A stretch of 42,246 nt of DNA, taken from NCBI GenBank assembly GCA_024741835.1, contig JAENRP010000362.1, positions 1 through 42,246 of the forward strand. The letters are read 5' to 3'. This stretch comes from Diplocarpon mali (taxonomy: Eukaryota > Ascomycota > Leotiomycetes > Helotiales > Drepanopezizaceae). The position numbers and the translations under genes were made by a program. The notes below the pieces were generated by a model. That model saw nothing but the letters and a program-made list of their open reading frames with translations, made no database searches and was not told the DNA's origin. Shown one piece after another: positions 11,537 to 19,080 of this stretch. The first letter of the stretch is position 1. Each line of letters starts with the position of its first letter.

Positions 11537-11903
11537 AAACTGCGATTTGATAGCTTTAACAACTTTAAGCTTTTGACTCGCGGTCCTAGACTAGGAGTCG
11601 CATTACTAAAAGAGGAAAAGGAGTTTCTATCATTTTTATTCGTTTACTACTATACCTCCCTCCCTTCCCCTTCCCCTTCTCCCTTTATATATTTCCTTGA
11701 AATCCACTCGCAGGCCTGACCCGCGAGTTAAAAAAAAAAAAAAAAAAACCCTCTCTCCTCTCCTTACCTTTACGACTTTAGGTACTAACCTTACTTACAC
11801 TTATTGTTTATTTGCAAATAGGGATTAGTATTCTCGGCCTGCAAGAGCCTTATGTCTTCGCTAATAGTAGCAGGGGGCCGCTACTTAAGTTAGTTAAGGC
11901 ATA
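11537..11903 (+). other. TR-GAG H 3' non-coding region
   Basis: It holds motif copy 3 (11576-11598, with a TCCTAG/CTAGGA palindrome core), a 30-nt pure pyrimidine tract (about 11655-11685), motif copy 4 (11706-11728) whose arms CTCGC/GCGAG can pair, an uninterrupted A-run (11730-11748) and a second pyrimidine tract. It ends at the 3' LTR. G has the same order, with an assembly gap in the A-run. Confidence 0.7.
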
Positions 11904-12152
11904 TATAGAGACCTAGAAGTGGAGGATCTCGTAATATAGGTTATATAGTCAAATAAGGACTAAGAAAGGGGTATATATAGGACCACTATTATACTTAAAG
12001 ATAGCGCATAATACCAACTACCTATTCTACCCTTAACTAGTGAATTGTCCTAGTTCTCGTCTTCGAAGAGCCCGCTTGTGGTGCTTCCTCCCTCTTGTTT
12101 TTAGGTCTTCCCTTAGGCCTATTCTTGTATTGTCTCCTCCCCAAGTCTTATA
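11904..12152 (+). repeat. TR-GAG H 3' LTR (249 bp)
   Basis: Paired with 9187-9435 at equal length. It starts TATAGAGACC and ends CTTATA. The CTAT target duplicate follows. Confidence 0.92.
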
Positions 12153-12156
12153 CTAT

Positions 12157-12330
12157 ATAGAGGGAGCTTAAGGCTCAGTCTTTATAATTGACTTAAATAG
12201 GAGTCTTAGATTGGTAAAAATGGTAATATTATAGAGTTTAGCAAAGAATATATATTTACTAAACCACTTTACTTAAGAGGCAGAGGTATTAAGGCGAGGC
12301 TTAAAGATGCTTAAAGAGTTAGATATATTA
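12157..12330 (-). pseudogene. Copia-2 A gag N-terminal fragment
   Basis: On the minus strand this matches B 18150-18325, the first supported codons of Copia-2 Gag (FKPR block). It is separated from the rest of gag by element H. The start codon is not preserved. Confidence 0.65.
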
Positions 12331-12531
12331 AATAGAGTCTAGTGAAAAAGGTTAGGTATATAAATAGAGTTTGCAAATAAGGTTCGATCGGAAAATGGAG
12401 ATTTATTAATTGAAAATGAAGGTCCTTTAAGTTATTATAAATACTCGAAAAGTCGGTTAAGAGCTTAAAGGGCCCTTTAGCCGGTTGTATATAAAGAGAA
12501 AGCATATTAAAGTGCTCACAGGGCTTATAAC
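12331..12531 (-). other. Copia-2 A leader and inner primer-binding site copy
   Basis: It matches the leader of B (17948-18150). At its outer end (12521-12531) the minus strand reads GTTATAAGCCC, the primer-binding sequence that in B directly follows the 5' LTR. Here it is separated from the LTR by 432 bp. Confidence 0.7.
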
Positions 12532-12963
12532 TATTATGTATAATACCGCTTAGCCAAAATGTGAATCCATACCTTAGGGCGCGTACTAGTATATTTAGCC
12601 TATTTTCTATATAATATACCCCTTAGGTCGCCGGAAGAATAGTTTTTCCGATGGCCTAAGTACTAGCCTAGTCTATAGTAGCGTAGATATAGCGCATAGA
12701 CCGCTAAGCTAGTAGAAAATAGGTGGTCGGAAGGGCCGGAAGACCGCAGTTTCCTTCGGCCATATATCGGACGGCCATCGGACGTCTTTTTACTTAAACC
12801 TATCGAAACTTCTATTAATACAGCTATCGAAACCGAGTATAATCATTACTAAGAATTTGGAAAATCGGCGACCGGTAGAACTTCGAAGCAAGAGAAACGT
12901 CGGCTAAACCTCGCGTAAGAGGAATGCGAAAAGAATTATCGCTGCGCTTATAGGGCTTATAAC
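12532..12963 (-). mobile_element. Extra segment X: putative miniature LTR element body fused inside A
   Basis: These 432 bp lie between A's 5' LTR and its normal leader and are absent from B. On the minus strand it starts with a second copy of GTTATAAGCCC (12953-12963), runs about 330 bp of visibly GC-richer non-coding DNA, then reads CTAAGGGGTA (12617-12626), the same polypurine tract as next to A's 3' LTR. An 85-bp block (12532-12616) opens TATTATATAG and ends CATAATA, directly followed by the inner primer site. That 85-bp block looks like a short LTR (TG...CA ends after RIP). X is therefore readable as PBS-body-PPT-LTR of a TRIM-like element. A MITE or a simple PBS-flanked insertion is the alternative. 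Confidence 0.5.
12661..12714. repeat. Imperfect hairpin within segment X
   Basis: Arms TACTAGCCTAGTCTAT and ATAGACCGCTAAGCTAGTA can pair with one 3-nt bulge and a wobble around a 19-nt loop. A second small hairpin (GGCCGGAAG / CTTCGGCC) follows at about 12733-12762. This suggests a structured RNA or cruciform. No family recognised. Confidence 0.6.
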
Positions 12964-13160
12964 TGTGGTGCGGTCGGCTGGAGGGCCTTTATTAGGTCGC
13001 TTAGAAGGCTTGTAGAAGTAGGGGAAGATGATTGATTGTCTTATTCTCTAGTATATATATGGTAAGGAGACTTCGGAAAGAAAAGGGAGAGTCTATAACT
13101 TAGCAGAGTCACGTGGAGGGTCTCCAGAATAAGTGGAGACTCCGCCCACTCTGCACGACA
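12964..13160 (-). repeat. Copia-2 A 5' LTR (197 bp)
   Basis: The least mutated Copia-2 LTR: its minus-strand sequence begins TGTCGTGCAGAGTGGGCGG and ends GCACCACA, a canonical TG...CA pair. Same length as 2174-2370 and 17751-17947. Confidence 0.92.
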
Positions 13161-13165
13161 ACTGT

Positions 13166-13574
13166 CGATTGCCACTCTGTACTATTAATAACCTCAGATT
13201 TTCCTATTTCGGCCCCTATTCTATCTCTCCTACCTCTAATCTAAAAAGCTTAAATTATTAGCTTATCGGTACGATTGTCGGGTTTCCAGCCTCTCTAATA
13301 CAAAGAAGTTTAATTAGCTATTATAGCTACTTCAAATAATAGTAGTTTTAAGTATTCATATAATATTAAACGAAAGCTCCAATTAGGAGTATCTCCTCAG
13401 CTTTTTTAAAAAGCTAAATCGGATACTTCAGCCGCTTCCACTTAATAGAACCCTATTCTTTACTTTAGAAATAACCCCTAGGATATACTGATTTCGAGAA
13501 CTAATAGGAATTGTCCTAAAAGCTAAGATAAATCTTTCTTAAAAACTTTATTTTAGAAATTAGTCTTTGATTTG
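13166..13574 (+). other. TR-GAG G leader, part after A
   Basis: It resumes G's leader directly after the ACTGT duplicate and matches H from 9632 to about 10043. Non-coding. Confidence 0.7.
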
Positions 13575-15047
13575 ATAAACCTTTTCTTACTACTAGTAAT
13601 TGTAATACCTTTATTTATTACTTTATACCTATTAAAGAAGTCTTAGCAAAGTATAAATAAACTTTCTGCAGAAGCCGGATTCTCACTCTTAGGCTAGGCC
13701 TGCGAGTAGGAATATAAAAATACAATTTAATATACCTTAAGTTCTTTATCTTCCCCTTTAGTAATTGCACTTGCTTTTTCAATATTAACACTTGAAAATA
13801 TTAAAAATATCAATTTTAAACCTCCTTCTAACCCTTTGCCTGAATCTTTTCAAGCTCGCCTTAGTCACTCTAAGATTAACTCAGATTCTGAAAACTCTTT
13901 AGAAAACCTTAGGTCTTATATTCGACCTAGCTCCCCTCCTATTGAAACGAATAAAGCGATAATAGCCGCCTTTAAAGCTATTACTAATCATTTTCCCCTT
14001 TCTAGTTCCTTTAGCGCTCCTTATTTCACTAGAGCTAATATTACTAATTTCTTTAAATAATATAAAGAGACTTATTATAATTTTAGTATTAAATATAATA
14101 AGATAATTAATTGACTTCCTTACTATTATAACTAAACTAGTAAAGATATTATTAAATCTCTGCTTAAGTAAAAGCTTTATAAGTCCTAGGAACTTTTTAC
14201 TAAGGCTCTTAAATCTGAATTTCGAGAATTTGATAAATAGTAGATTCGCAATATACTAGCCTTTCTAAAGGAGTTTATTCTTATTACTCGCACTCCTAAG
14301 GAACTTAAGAACTACTATTAGATTTTTACTTATATATCAAATACCTTAATTAGTTAGAAAATACTTAGCGAAGTTGAAAGAAGCCGCCTTTTCTTACTTA
14401 GATTACCTATTAGCCTTTGAAATAAGATCATTAAGCATTTTAGGATTAATAAGTATAATCCTATAATATATACTTAATTTAAAGACTTCTTAACCTTTGC
14501 TTTAAAAGTAGACCTTAGCGAAAGGACTATTAAGGTAATAGAAAAGGAGAAAGAGCCTACCTCCTCTTTTACTAAAAATCTTAAAAGTCTAATATAAGAA
14601 TATTCGAAGGCTTTAGAGATTATTAAAGAGGCAAAGAGAAATCTAATAGTAATTCCCTTTACTTATAGTCCTAGCTTAAGAGTGAAATCTACTTTAAAAA
14701 TCAAAGAACTCGAAGCTTAGTTTTCTAAACTCTGCATTTAATATTTAGAAACCTTAATTGAAGGCCTTCTTTAAGAAACTCATTATGCCCTTTAGTTTAA
14801 TAATCGATAGGCTTTAGAAGGTAAAAACTAGTATGCGAACTTTAAATACTTAAATCTAGCTTCCTTTAAGTTGAATAAGCGAGTTGCTACCTTAAAAAGG
14901 CTTGATAATCAAATATAGCTATATTAAAGGAATTCTTAAATTATCAATCGAATTTTATATAAAGCTTAGATTTTCTTTAGCAAAGACGCCTCTTAAGTTG
15001 GTTAAGGCATATATGCTTAGGATTACTTGAAATTGTCTTTAAATTTT
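13575..15047 (+). pseudogene. TR-GAG G Gag-like protein relic
   Basis: Colinear with the H gag frame, about 5 codons shorter near the N-terminus (a loss just after the first 23-nt motif). Stops are mainly TAA/TAG and mostly coincide with those in H, though some are private. The longest open stretch (13836-14060, ESFQARLSHSKINSDSENS...) has fewer changes than its H counterpart. The motif copies are at 13685-13707 and 14661-14683. It lacks any zinc knuckle, protease or polymerase downstream. Confidence 0.72.
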
Positions 15048-15451
15048 CCTTAAAATTGCGATTTAATAGCTTTAATAACTTCGAGCTTTTGACTCGCGGT
15101 CCTAGCCTAGGAGTCGCATTACCAAAGGGGAAAAAGGAGTTTTTTTTATCATTTTTTATTTGTTTACTACCGCACCTCCCCCTTCTCCTTCTCCCTTTAT
15201 ATATTTCTTTAAAATCCACTCGCAGGCCTGACCCGCGAGTTAAAAAAAAGAANNNNNNNNNNNNNNNNNNNNNNNNNAAAAAAAAAAAAAAAAAAAAACC
15301 CTCTCTCCTCTCCCTACCTTTACGACTTTAAGTACTAACCTTACTTGCACTTATTATTTTTGCAAATAGGAATTAGTATTCTCGACTTATAAGAGTCTTA
15401 TATTCTTTACTAATAGTAGCAAGGGCCGCTACTTAAGTTAATTAGGGCATA
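15048..15451 (+). other. TR-GAG G 3' non-coding region
   Basis: Same layout as in H: motif copy 3 (15092-15114), pyrimidine tract (about 15175-15198), motif copy 4 (15218-15240), a long A-run holding an assembly gap, then AT-rich sequence to the 3' LTR. Confidence 0.7.
15253..15277. other. Assembly gap (25 N) in a poly-A run
   Basis: Twenty-five N lie between AAAAAAAAGAA and a run of about 21 A. The H counterpart has 19 A and no gap, so the true missing sequence is probably homopolymer and its length unknown. Confidence 0.95.
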
Positions 15452-15699
15452 TATAAAGACCTAAAAGTAGAGGATCTTATAATATAAGTCATATAGTTAA
15501 ATAAGGACTAAAAAAGGGATATATATAGGATTATTATTATACTTAAAGATAGCGCGCAATGCTAACCACCTATTTTACCTCTAACTAGTGAATTGTCCTA
15601 GTTCTTATCTTCGGAGAGCCCGCTTATAGTGCTTCCTCCCTCTTGTCTTTGGTCTTTACGTAGGCCTATTCTCAGGTATTATTCCTACTCCCTCTTATA
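15452..15699 (+). repeat. TR-GAG G 3' LTR (248 bp)
   Basis: Paired with 1731-1978. It starts TATAAAGACC and ends CTTATA. It is followed by the CTAG duplicate at 15700-15703, after which the LTR of F resumes. Confidence 0.9.
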
Positions 15700-15703
15700 C
15701 TAG

Positions 15704-15852
15704 AGGTCGATGGTCGATATATTAGTAAGAGTTAAGGAAGGAAGGTTACCCCTTTCTTCCCTATAGCTATATATATATCAATATCCTACTAACTAAGTAG
15801 TAGGGTCATATGATAATATATCAGAGTGATAGCTGTATCACCTATCTCAACA
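15704..15852 (-). repeat. Copia-1 F 5' LTR, second part (149 bp)
   Basis: It continues the F LTR interrupted at 1730. Its outer end reads CTATCTCAACA (minus strand TGTTGAGATAG), a TG end preserved without RIP. It is followed by CCTTC, the likely right target duplicate (left partner outside the window). Confidence 0.88.
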
Positions 15853-15864
15853 CCTTCGATCGAT

Positions 15865-16400
15865 AACTATATAGAAGGTAAGATATAGACTAATAAAATA
15901 TATAAGCGCAAAGCTTAAAGTATATATTAATTCTAATTAAATAAATATAAAAGGTTAGAAAAGTATATTTAAAAGTATAATAGTACTATATAGTAGACCT
16001 ATATTATAAGGAAGTAGGAAGTAGAAATCAGTAGCTACTATAAGCACTAAGGCCGAATATATATTAATATTATCTAATTATAAGTAAGGATTATAGATTG
16101 CTTAAGTTTTAAAAGATATAGGTTTCATTAAGTATATTAAATAAGATAGGAACTGTATTAATCTTTAAATAGATAATATAAGGGCAATTATACTTATAAA
16201 GAATCTATACTTATATAAGCGATTAAAATATATTAATATTACCTATTACTTTATCTATAACCTTATTGCGAAAAATAAGTTATTAATATCCTAATCGATT
16301 AAATAATAGCAGATGGATTTATAAAGCTATTAAAGACAGTTGCAAAGTTCGAAGCGTTTAAAGATATACTAGGATTATAAAAGATAGTAGGGGCTTAATA
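15865..16400 (+). pseudogene. Copia-1 E RNase H relic (pol C-terminus)
   Basis: Decayed copia RNase H. The frame shows KSVATISTKAEYILIL, the copia SWSSKKQKSVATSSTEAEY block, and IDNI further on, interrupted by TAA/TAG. Compared with C and D there is a deletion of about 7 bp near 16285 (after NKLLI) that shifts the frame before the natural end. This is one of few indels in the window. Confidence 0.75.
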
Positions 16401-16412
16401 GACTTAAGGACG

Positions 16413-16562
16413 ACTCTTAGGCCCGCTTTGCAAGTTAGGTTATATAATCTTATAAAAGAAAGTTTTTAGATCGACTCTTAGGCCTAGACTGCGAGTTAAG
16501 TTATATAGTCTTATAAAAGAACGCTTTTAGGAAAAATTGACTCTTAATCCTACCTTGCAAGT
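16413..16562 (+). repeat. 23-nt motif x3 in E 3' UTR
   Basis: Units are at 16413-16435, 16474-16496 and 16540-16562, each ACTC...AAGT/GAGT, spaced 61 and 66 bp apart. The same trio is in C (30569-30717) and D (37871-38021). Confidence 0.85.
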
Positions 16563-16701
16563 AGAGTTTGGTAATTTTAATAGAAGTTGCTATTAATTGA
16601 TTATTTTTAATTTAAAGAGATACTTAAGAGTTGGATTAATATAAAAGGATAGTTGTTATTTTCCTAACTATAAGTTAATTAAAGTAAGGTCTAAGTAAGG
16701 G

Positions 16702-16896
16702 TATTAAGATAGGTAATATAGCTATTACTTTGATATATTATTATATAATCCTACTACTTAGTTAGTAGGATATTGATACGTATATAGCTATAGGAAAGAA
16801 AGGGGTAACCTTCCTTTCCTAACTCTTACTAATATATTGACCATCGACCTTTAAAAGCCTCCTTTACCTACTGCGCCGACTTACTTAAGCTTAATA
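16702..16896 (+). repeat. Copia-1 E 3' LTR (195 bp)
   Basis: It starts TATTAAGATAGG (ancestral TGTTGAGATGGG) and ends TTAATA. Same length as the C and D LTRs. The preceding AAGGTCTAAGTAAGGG is the likely polypurine tract. Confidence 0.9.
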
Positions 16897-17750
16897 ATTA
16901 CTAAGATTAAGGCTAAGAGAAGAATCTTTATATAAGGTGGTTATATAGTCTTTATTATACTATTTAAGGCAATTGAGTTTAATCGCTTATATAACGATCT
17001 TAATAAATAATCTTATAAATTAAAGGCCTTATACGCTAAATCAAAGGAGGATAAGCGGAAACTAAAGGCATTATAAAATAAGAACGATTAGCTATAAAGA
17101 TAAGTCGCTACTTATACAATTATATAAAAGAGAAAGGCTACCCTTACTATTACTAGTACCTTTATCAAGCGTTAAAAGTCAAATTAGATAGATTAGCTAA
17201 AATAGATATGCGAGAACTAATAATAATATTATAATCTAAAGGATCCTTGCAATCGGAAATTGATTAGCGCGTTTAATAACTTAAACGAATTAATTAAGAC
17301 TTCTATTAAGACTATCTGTACTAAAGGGGATCTAATAAATAAGAAGATAAAGGACTTTATTAATAAGGCTAAGAATAGGATTATATACGACTTTATCTAA
17401 GAGTAGGTTAAGATAAGGGCACCTTACGTCTTAAGAGGGGAAGGGTAATATTATAGCGCAATAAAAGTATAGAAATATTAGAATGAGTGCAGTAAAGATA
17501 GTAGTACAAATAGAGGCGAAATAGACTAATATAATAGATATGCCGTACCATTACTATACCTTTCCTTTAATAGATAAAATATAATTTGCTAATAGAAATC
17601 GACTTTTAAAAGTCTTAAGTTAAGAAGAGTATATTAAAAGAGAGGCTTCCTACTTTATACTTACTCCTTAGCTTTAAATTTTATACGATTTAATAGCCTT
17701 GATCTAAGTGACTTTATCGACTTATGCCTTGCTTCCGCTGTTATAGTTAT
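16897..17750 (+). pseudogene. Unidentified decayed coding stretch between E and B
   Basis: This is the only sizeable DNA here not assigned to a recognised element. One plus frame beginning at 16897 has long readable runs separated by TAA/TAG only. A predicted coiled coil (LYNDLNK-SYKLKALYAKSKEDKRKLKAL) is followed by NNLNELIKTSIKTI and a basic IKDFINKAKNRIIYDF block, then FNSLDLSDFIDLCLASA. RIP-type stops imply it was itself repeated DNA, perhaps the transposon into which E and B inserted. No catalytic motif seen and family not recognised. No second copy occurs in the window. Confidence 0.4.
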
Positions 17751-17947
17751 TGTCGTGCAGAATGGGCGGAGTCTCCACTTATTCTGGAGACCCTCCACGT
17801 GACTCTGCTAAGTCATAGACTCTCCCTTTTCTTTCTAAAGTCTCCTTACCATATATATATTAGATAATAATATAATCAATCATCTTCTTCTACTTCTGCG
17901 AGCCTTTTAAGCGACCTAATGAAGGCCCTCTAGCCGACCGCATTATA
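17751..17947 (+). repeat. Copia-2 B 5' LTR (197 bp)
   Basis: It starts TGTCGTGCAGAATGGGCGG and ends CGCATTATA. It is followed directly by the primer-binding site GTTATAAGCCC (17948-17958), compatible with a copia-type initiator-tRNA half-molecule primer. Confidence 0.92.
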
Positions 17948-17958
17948 GTTATAAGCCC

Positions 17959-18149
17959 TATAAGCACTTTAATATGCTTTCTCTTTGTATGCAACTGGCT
18001 AAAGGGCCCTTCGAGCTTTTGACCGACTCTTTAAGTATTTATAATAACTTAAAGGACTTTCATTTTCAATTAATAAATCTCTAATTTCCGATCGAACCTT
18101 ATTTGCAAACTCTATTTATATACTTAACCTTTTTTACTAGACTCTATTT
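17959..18149 (+). other. Copia-2 B leader
   Basis: Non-coding, matching A 12331-12520 in reverse. No repeat or motif beyond the primer site stands out. Confidence 0.6.
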
Positions 18150-18498
18150 AATATATTTAATGCTTTAAGTATCTTTAAGCCTCGCTTTAATACCTTTGCC
18201 TTTTAAGTAAAGTGGTTTAGTAAATATATGTTCTTCGCTAAGCTCTATAATATTACCATTTTTGCCGATCTGAGACTTCTATTTAAGTCAATTATAAAGA
18301 CTGAGCCTTAAGCTCTCTTTATATAGGAGCTTAAGGAATTGGAAACGGCCAACTTCTATATAGTATACGCGAGGTCGTATAAAGAGTATATAGCGACTCT
18401 ATTTAAATAGATTTATACCTGCTTTCCCTTAGGAGATCTATTAAAAGCTCCTCCTTTATAGGCGTTTTATAAGGATATTAAGGATAAATATAAAATCC
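18150..18498 (+). pseudogene. Copia-2 B gag N-terminal part
   Basis: The frame reads FKPRFNTFAF, then VKWFSKYMFFAKLYNITIF and ELKELETANFYIVYARSYKEY, a Ty1/copia-like Gag N-terminus. Stops are TAA/TAG. It breaks at the insertion of C after the AATCC target and resumes in the same frame at 31056 (IKEYLMRKE), which proves continuity. No ATG is preserved at the start. Confidence 0.7.
18494..18498. repeat. 5-bp target-site duplication of C (left)
   Basis: AATCC here and at 31051-31055 flank C. Copy A has a single copy of the site (opposite strand, about 9010). Confidence 0.9.
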
Positions 18499-18693
18499 TA
18501 TTGAGATGGGTGATATAGCTATTACTCCGATGTATTGTCATATGACCCTACTGCTTAGTCAGTAGGATATTAATACGTATATAGCTATAGGGAAGAAAGG
18601 GGTAACCTTCCTTCCCTAACTCTTACTAATATATCGACTATCGACCTTTAAAAGCCTGCTTTACCTACTGCGCCGACTTACTTAAGTTCAATA
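18499..18693 (+). repeat. Copia-1 C 5' LTR (195 bp)
   Basis: It starts TATTGAGATGGG and ends AGTTCAATA. TGTTGA...TCAACA termini can be inferred before RIP. Paired with 30856-31050. Confidence 0.93.
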
Positions 18694-18709
18694 GGTTATA
18701 AGCCTTAGC
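18694..18709 (+). other. Primer-binding site of Copia-1 C
   Basis: GGTTATAAGCCTTAGC follows the LTR without a gap. Allowing C-to-T and G-to-A changes, it matches the internal half of initiator tRNA-Met used by Drosophila copia. Confidence 0.65.
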
Positions 18710-18812
18710 TAAACCGATAATAGATTATTAACTTCCTTTAGAAAGCACTTGCGCTGCAACTATTAGTAGGAAGTTGAATGAGACTTATAGTAAGAGGCGA
18801 GCAATCGGCGAA

Positions 18813-18946
18813 TAGGAGGTATGATTCCTTATTTAGCTAACCTGTATTGCAAGAGGTATAATTCCTTGCTCTATAACCCTTTAGTACTGCAAAAGGTATA
18901 ATTCCTTGCTTTACTATGTTTTATAGGAGGTATGATTCCTTGCGTT
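18813..18946 (+). repeat. Leader repeat of Copia-1 C (four units)
   Basis: Four imperfect copies of AGAGGTATAATTCCTTGC are spaced 33-40 bp apart between PBS and gag. The same block occurs in F (1431-1572). Confidence 0.65.
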
Positions 18947-19080
18947 ATAGCTTAAAAACCCTTTTTAATAAGAGGACTTCCTCCTTATTTAATACTTTTA
19001 TAATACCTGCTATTTAATCATTTCGACTTTTCGATAGGAGGAGTGCCCTTAACTATTTAATTTATTTGATTTTAATGCAA

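Larger units (their letters stand above)
9187..12152 (+). mobile_element. TR-GAG element H (complete, 2,966 bp, gag-only)
   Basis: The reference copy of the TR-GAG family. It has 249-bp LTRs (9187-9435, 11904-12152), a leader, a single Gag-like frame (10044-11536) and a non-coding 3' region with a pyrimidine tract, a small inverted repeat and an A-run. It is inserted in gag of copia A with a 4-bp duplication. No pol domain can be found in any frame. Copy G has the same structure and nearly the same length, so the lack of pol is a family trait and not a private deletion. Confidence 0.88.
2174..13160 (-). mobile_element. Copia-2 element A, complete but containing H
   Basis: This is a minus-strand Ty1/copia element with 197-bp LTRs (3' LTR 2174-2370, 5' LTR 12964-13160) and a 5-bp duplication. 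It is inserted in the leader of TR-GAG G. Read on the minus strand it has 5' LTR, an extra 432-bp segment, PBS and leader, gag, protease, integrase, RT, RNase H, and a long GC-patched 3' region. It is interrupted in gag by TR-GAG H (9187-12152). The second copy is B (17751 onward, +). All coding parts are riddled with TAA/TAG. Confidence 0.9.
1731..15699 (+). mobile_element. TR-GAG element G (gag-only LTR retrotransposon, split by A)
   Basis: This is a plus-strand LTR element inserted in the LTR of F. It has 248-bp LTRs at 1731-1978 and 15452-15699 and a 4-bp duplication. With copia element A (2174-13160) and A's duplicated target removed, G is about 2,977 bp, against 2,966 bp for its sister copy H. 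Its internal region encodes only a Gag-like protein (13575-15047) with no protease, RT, RNase H or integrase. A 25-base assembly gap lies in its 3' A-run. It is likely non-autonomous and moved by another element's enzymes (inference). Confidence 0.85.
15853..16896 (+). mobile_element. Copia-1 element E, 3' end (RNase H, 3' UTR, 3' LTR)
   Basis: The 3' terminus of a plus-strand Copia-1 element broken by F. It matches C from about 30010 to 31050. The rest of E lies left of the window, beyond F. It is followed at 16897 by ATTAC, the likely 5-bp target duplicate. Confidence 0.85.

Noticed and set aside
11706..11748. Rho-independent terminator-like hairpin plus A-run
   Set aside because: The context is a eukaryotic retrotransposon. 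The hairpin is one copy of the dispersed 23-nt unit and the run is A, not T, on the coding strand.
14977..15331. Overlapping ORFs on both strands at the 3' end of G
   Set aside because: Non-coding 3' region of TR-GAG with the motif, a pyrimidine tract and an A-run. One frame also runs through the N gap.
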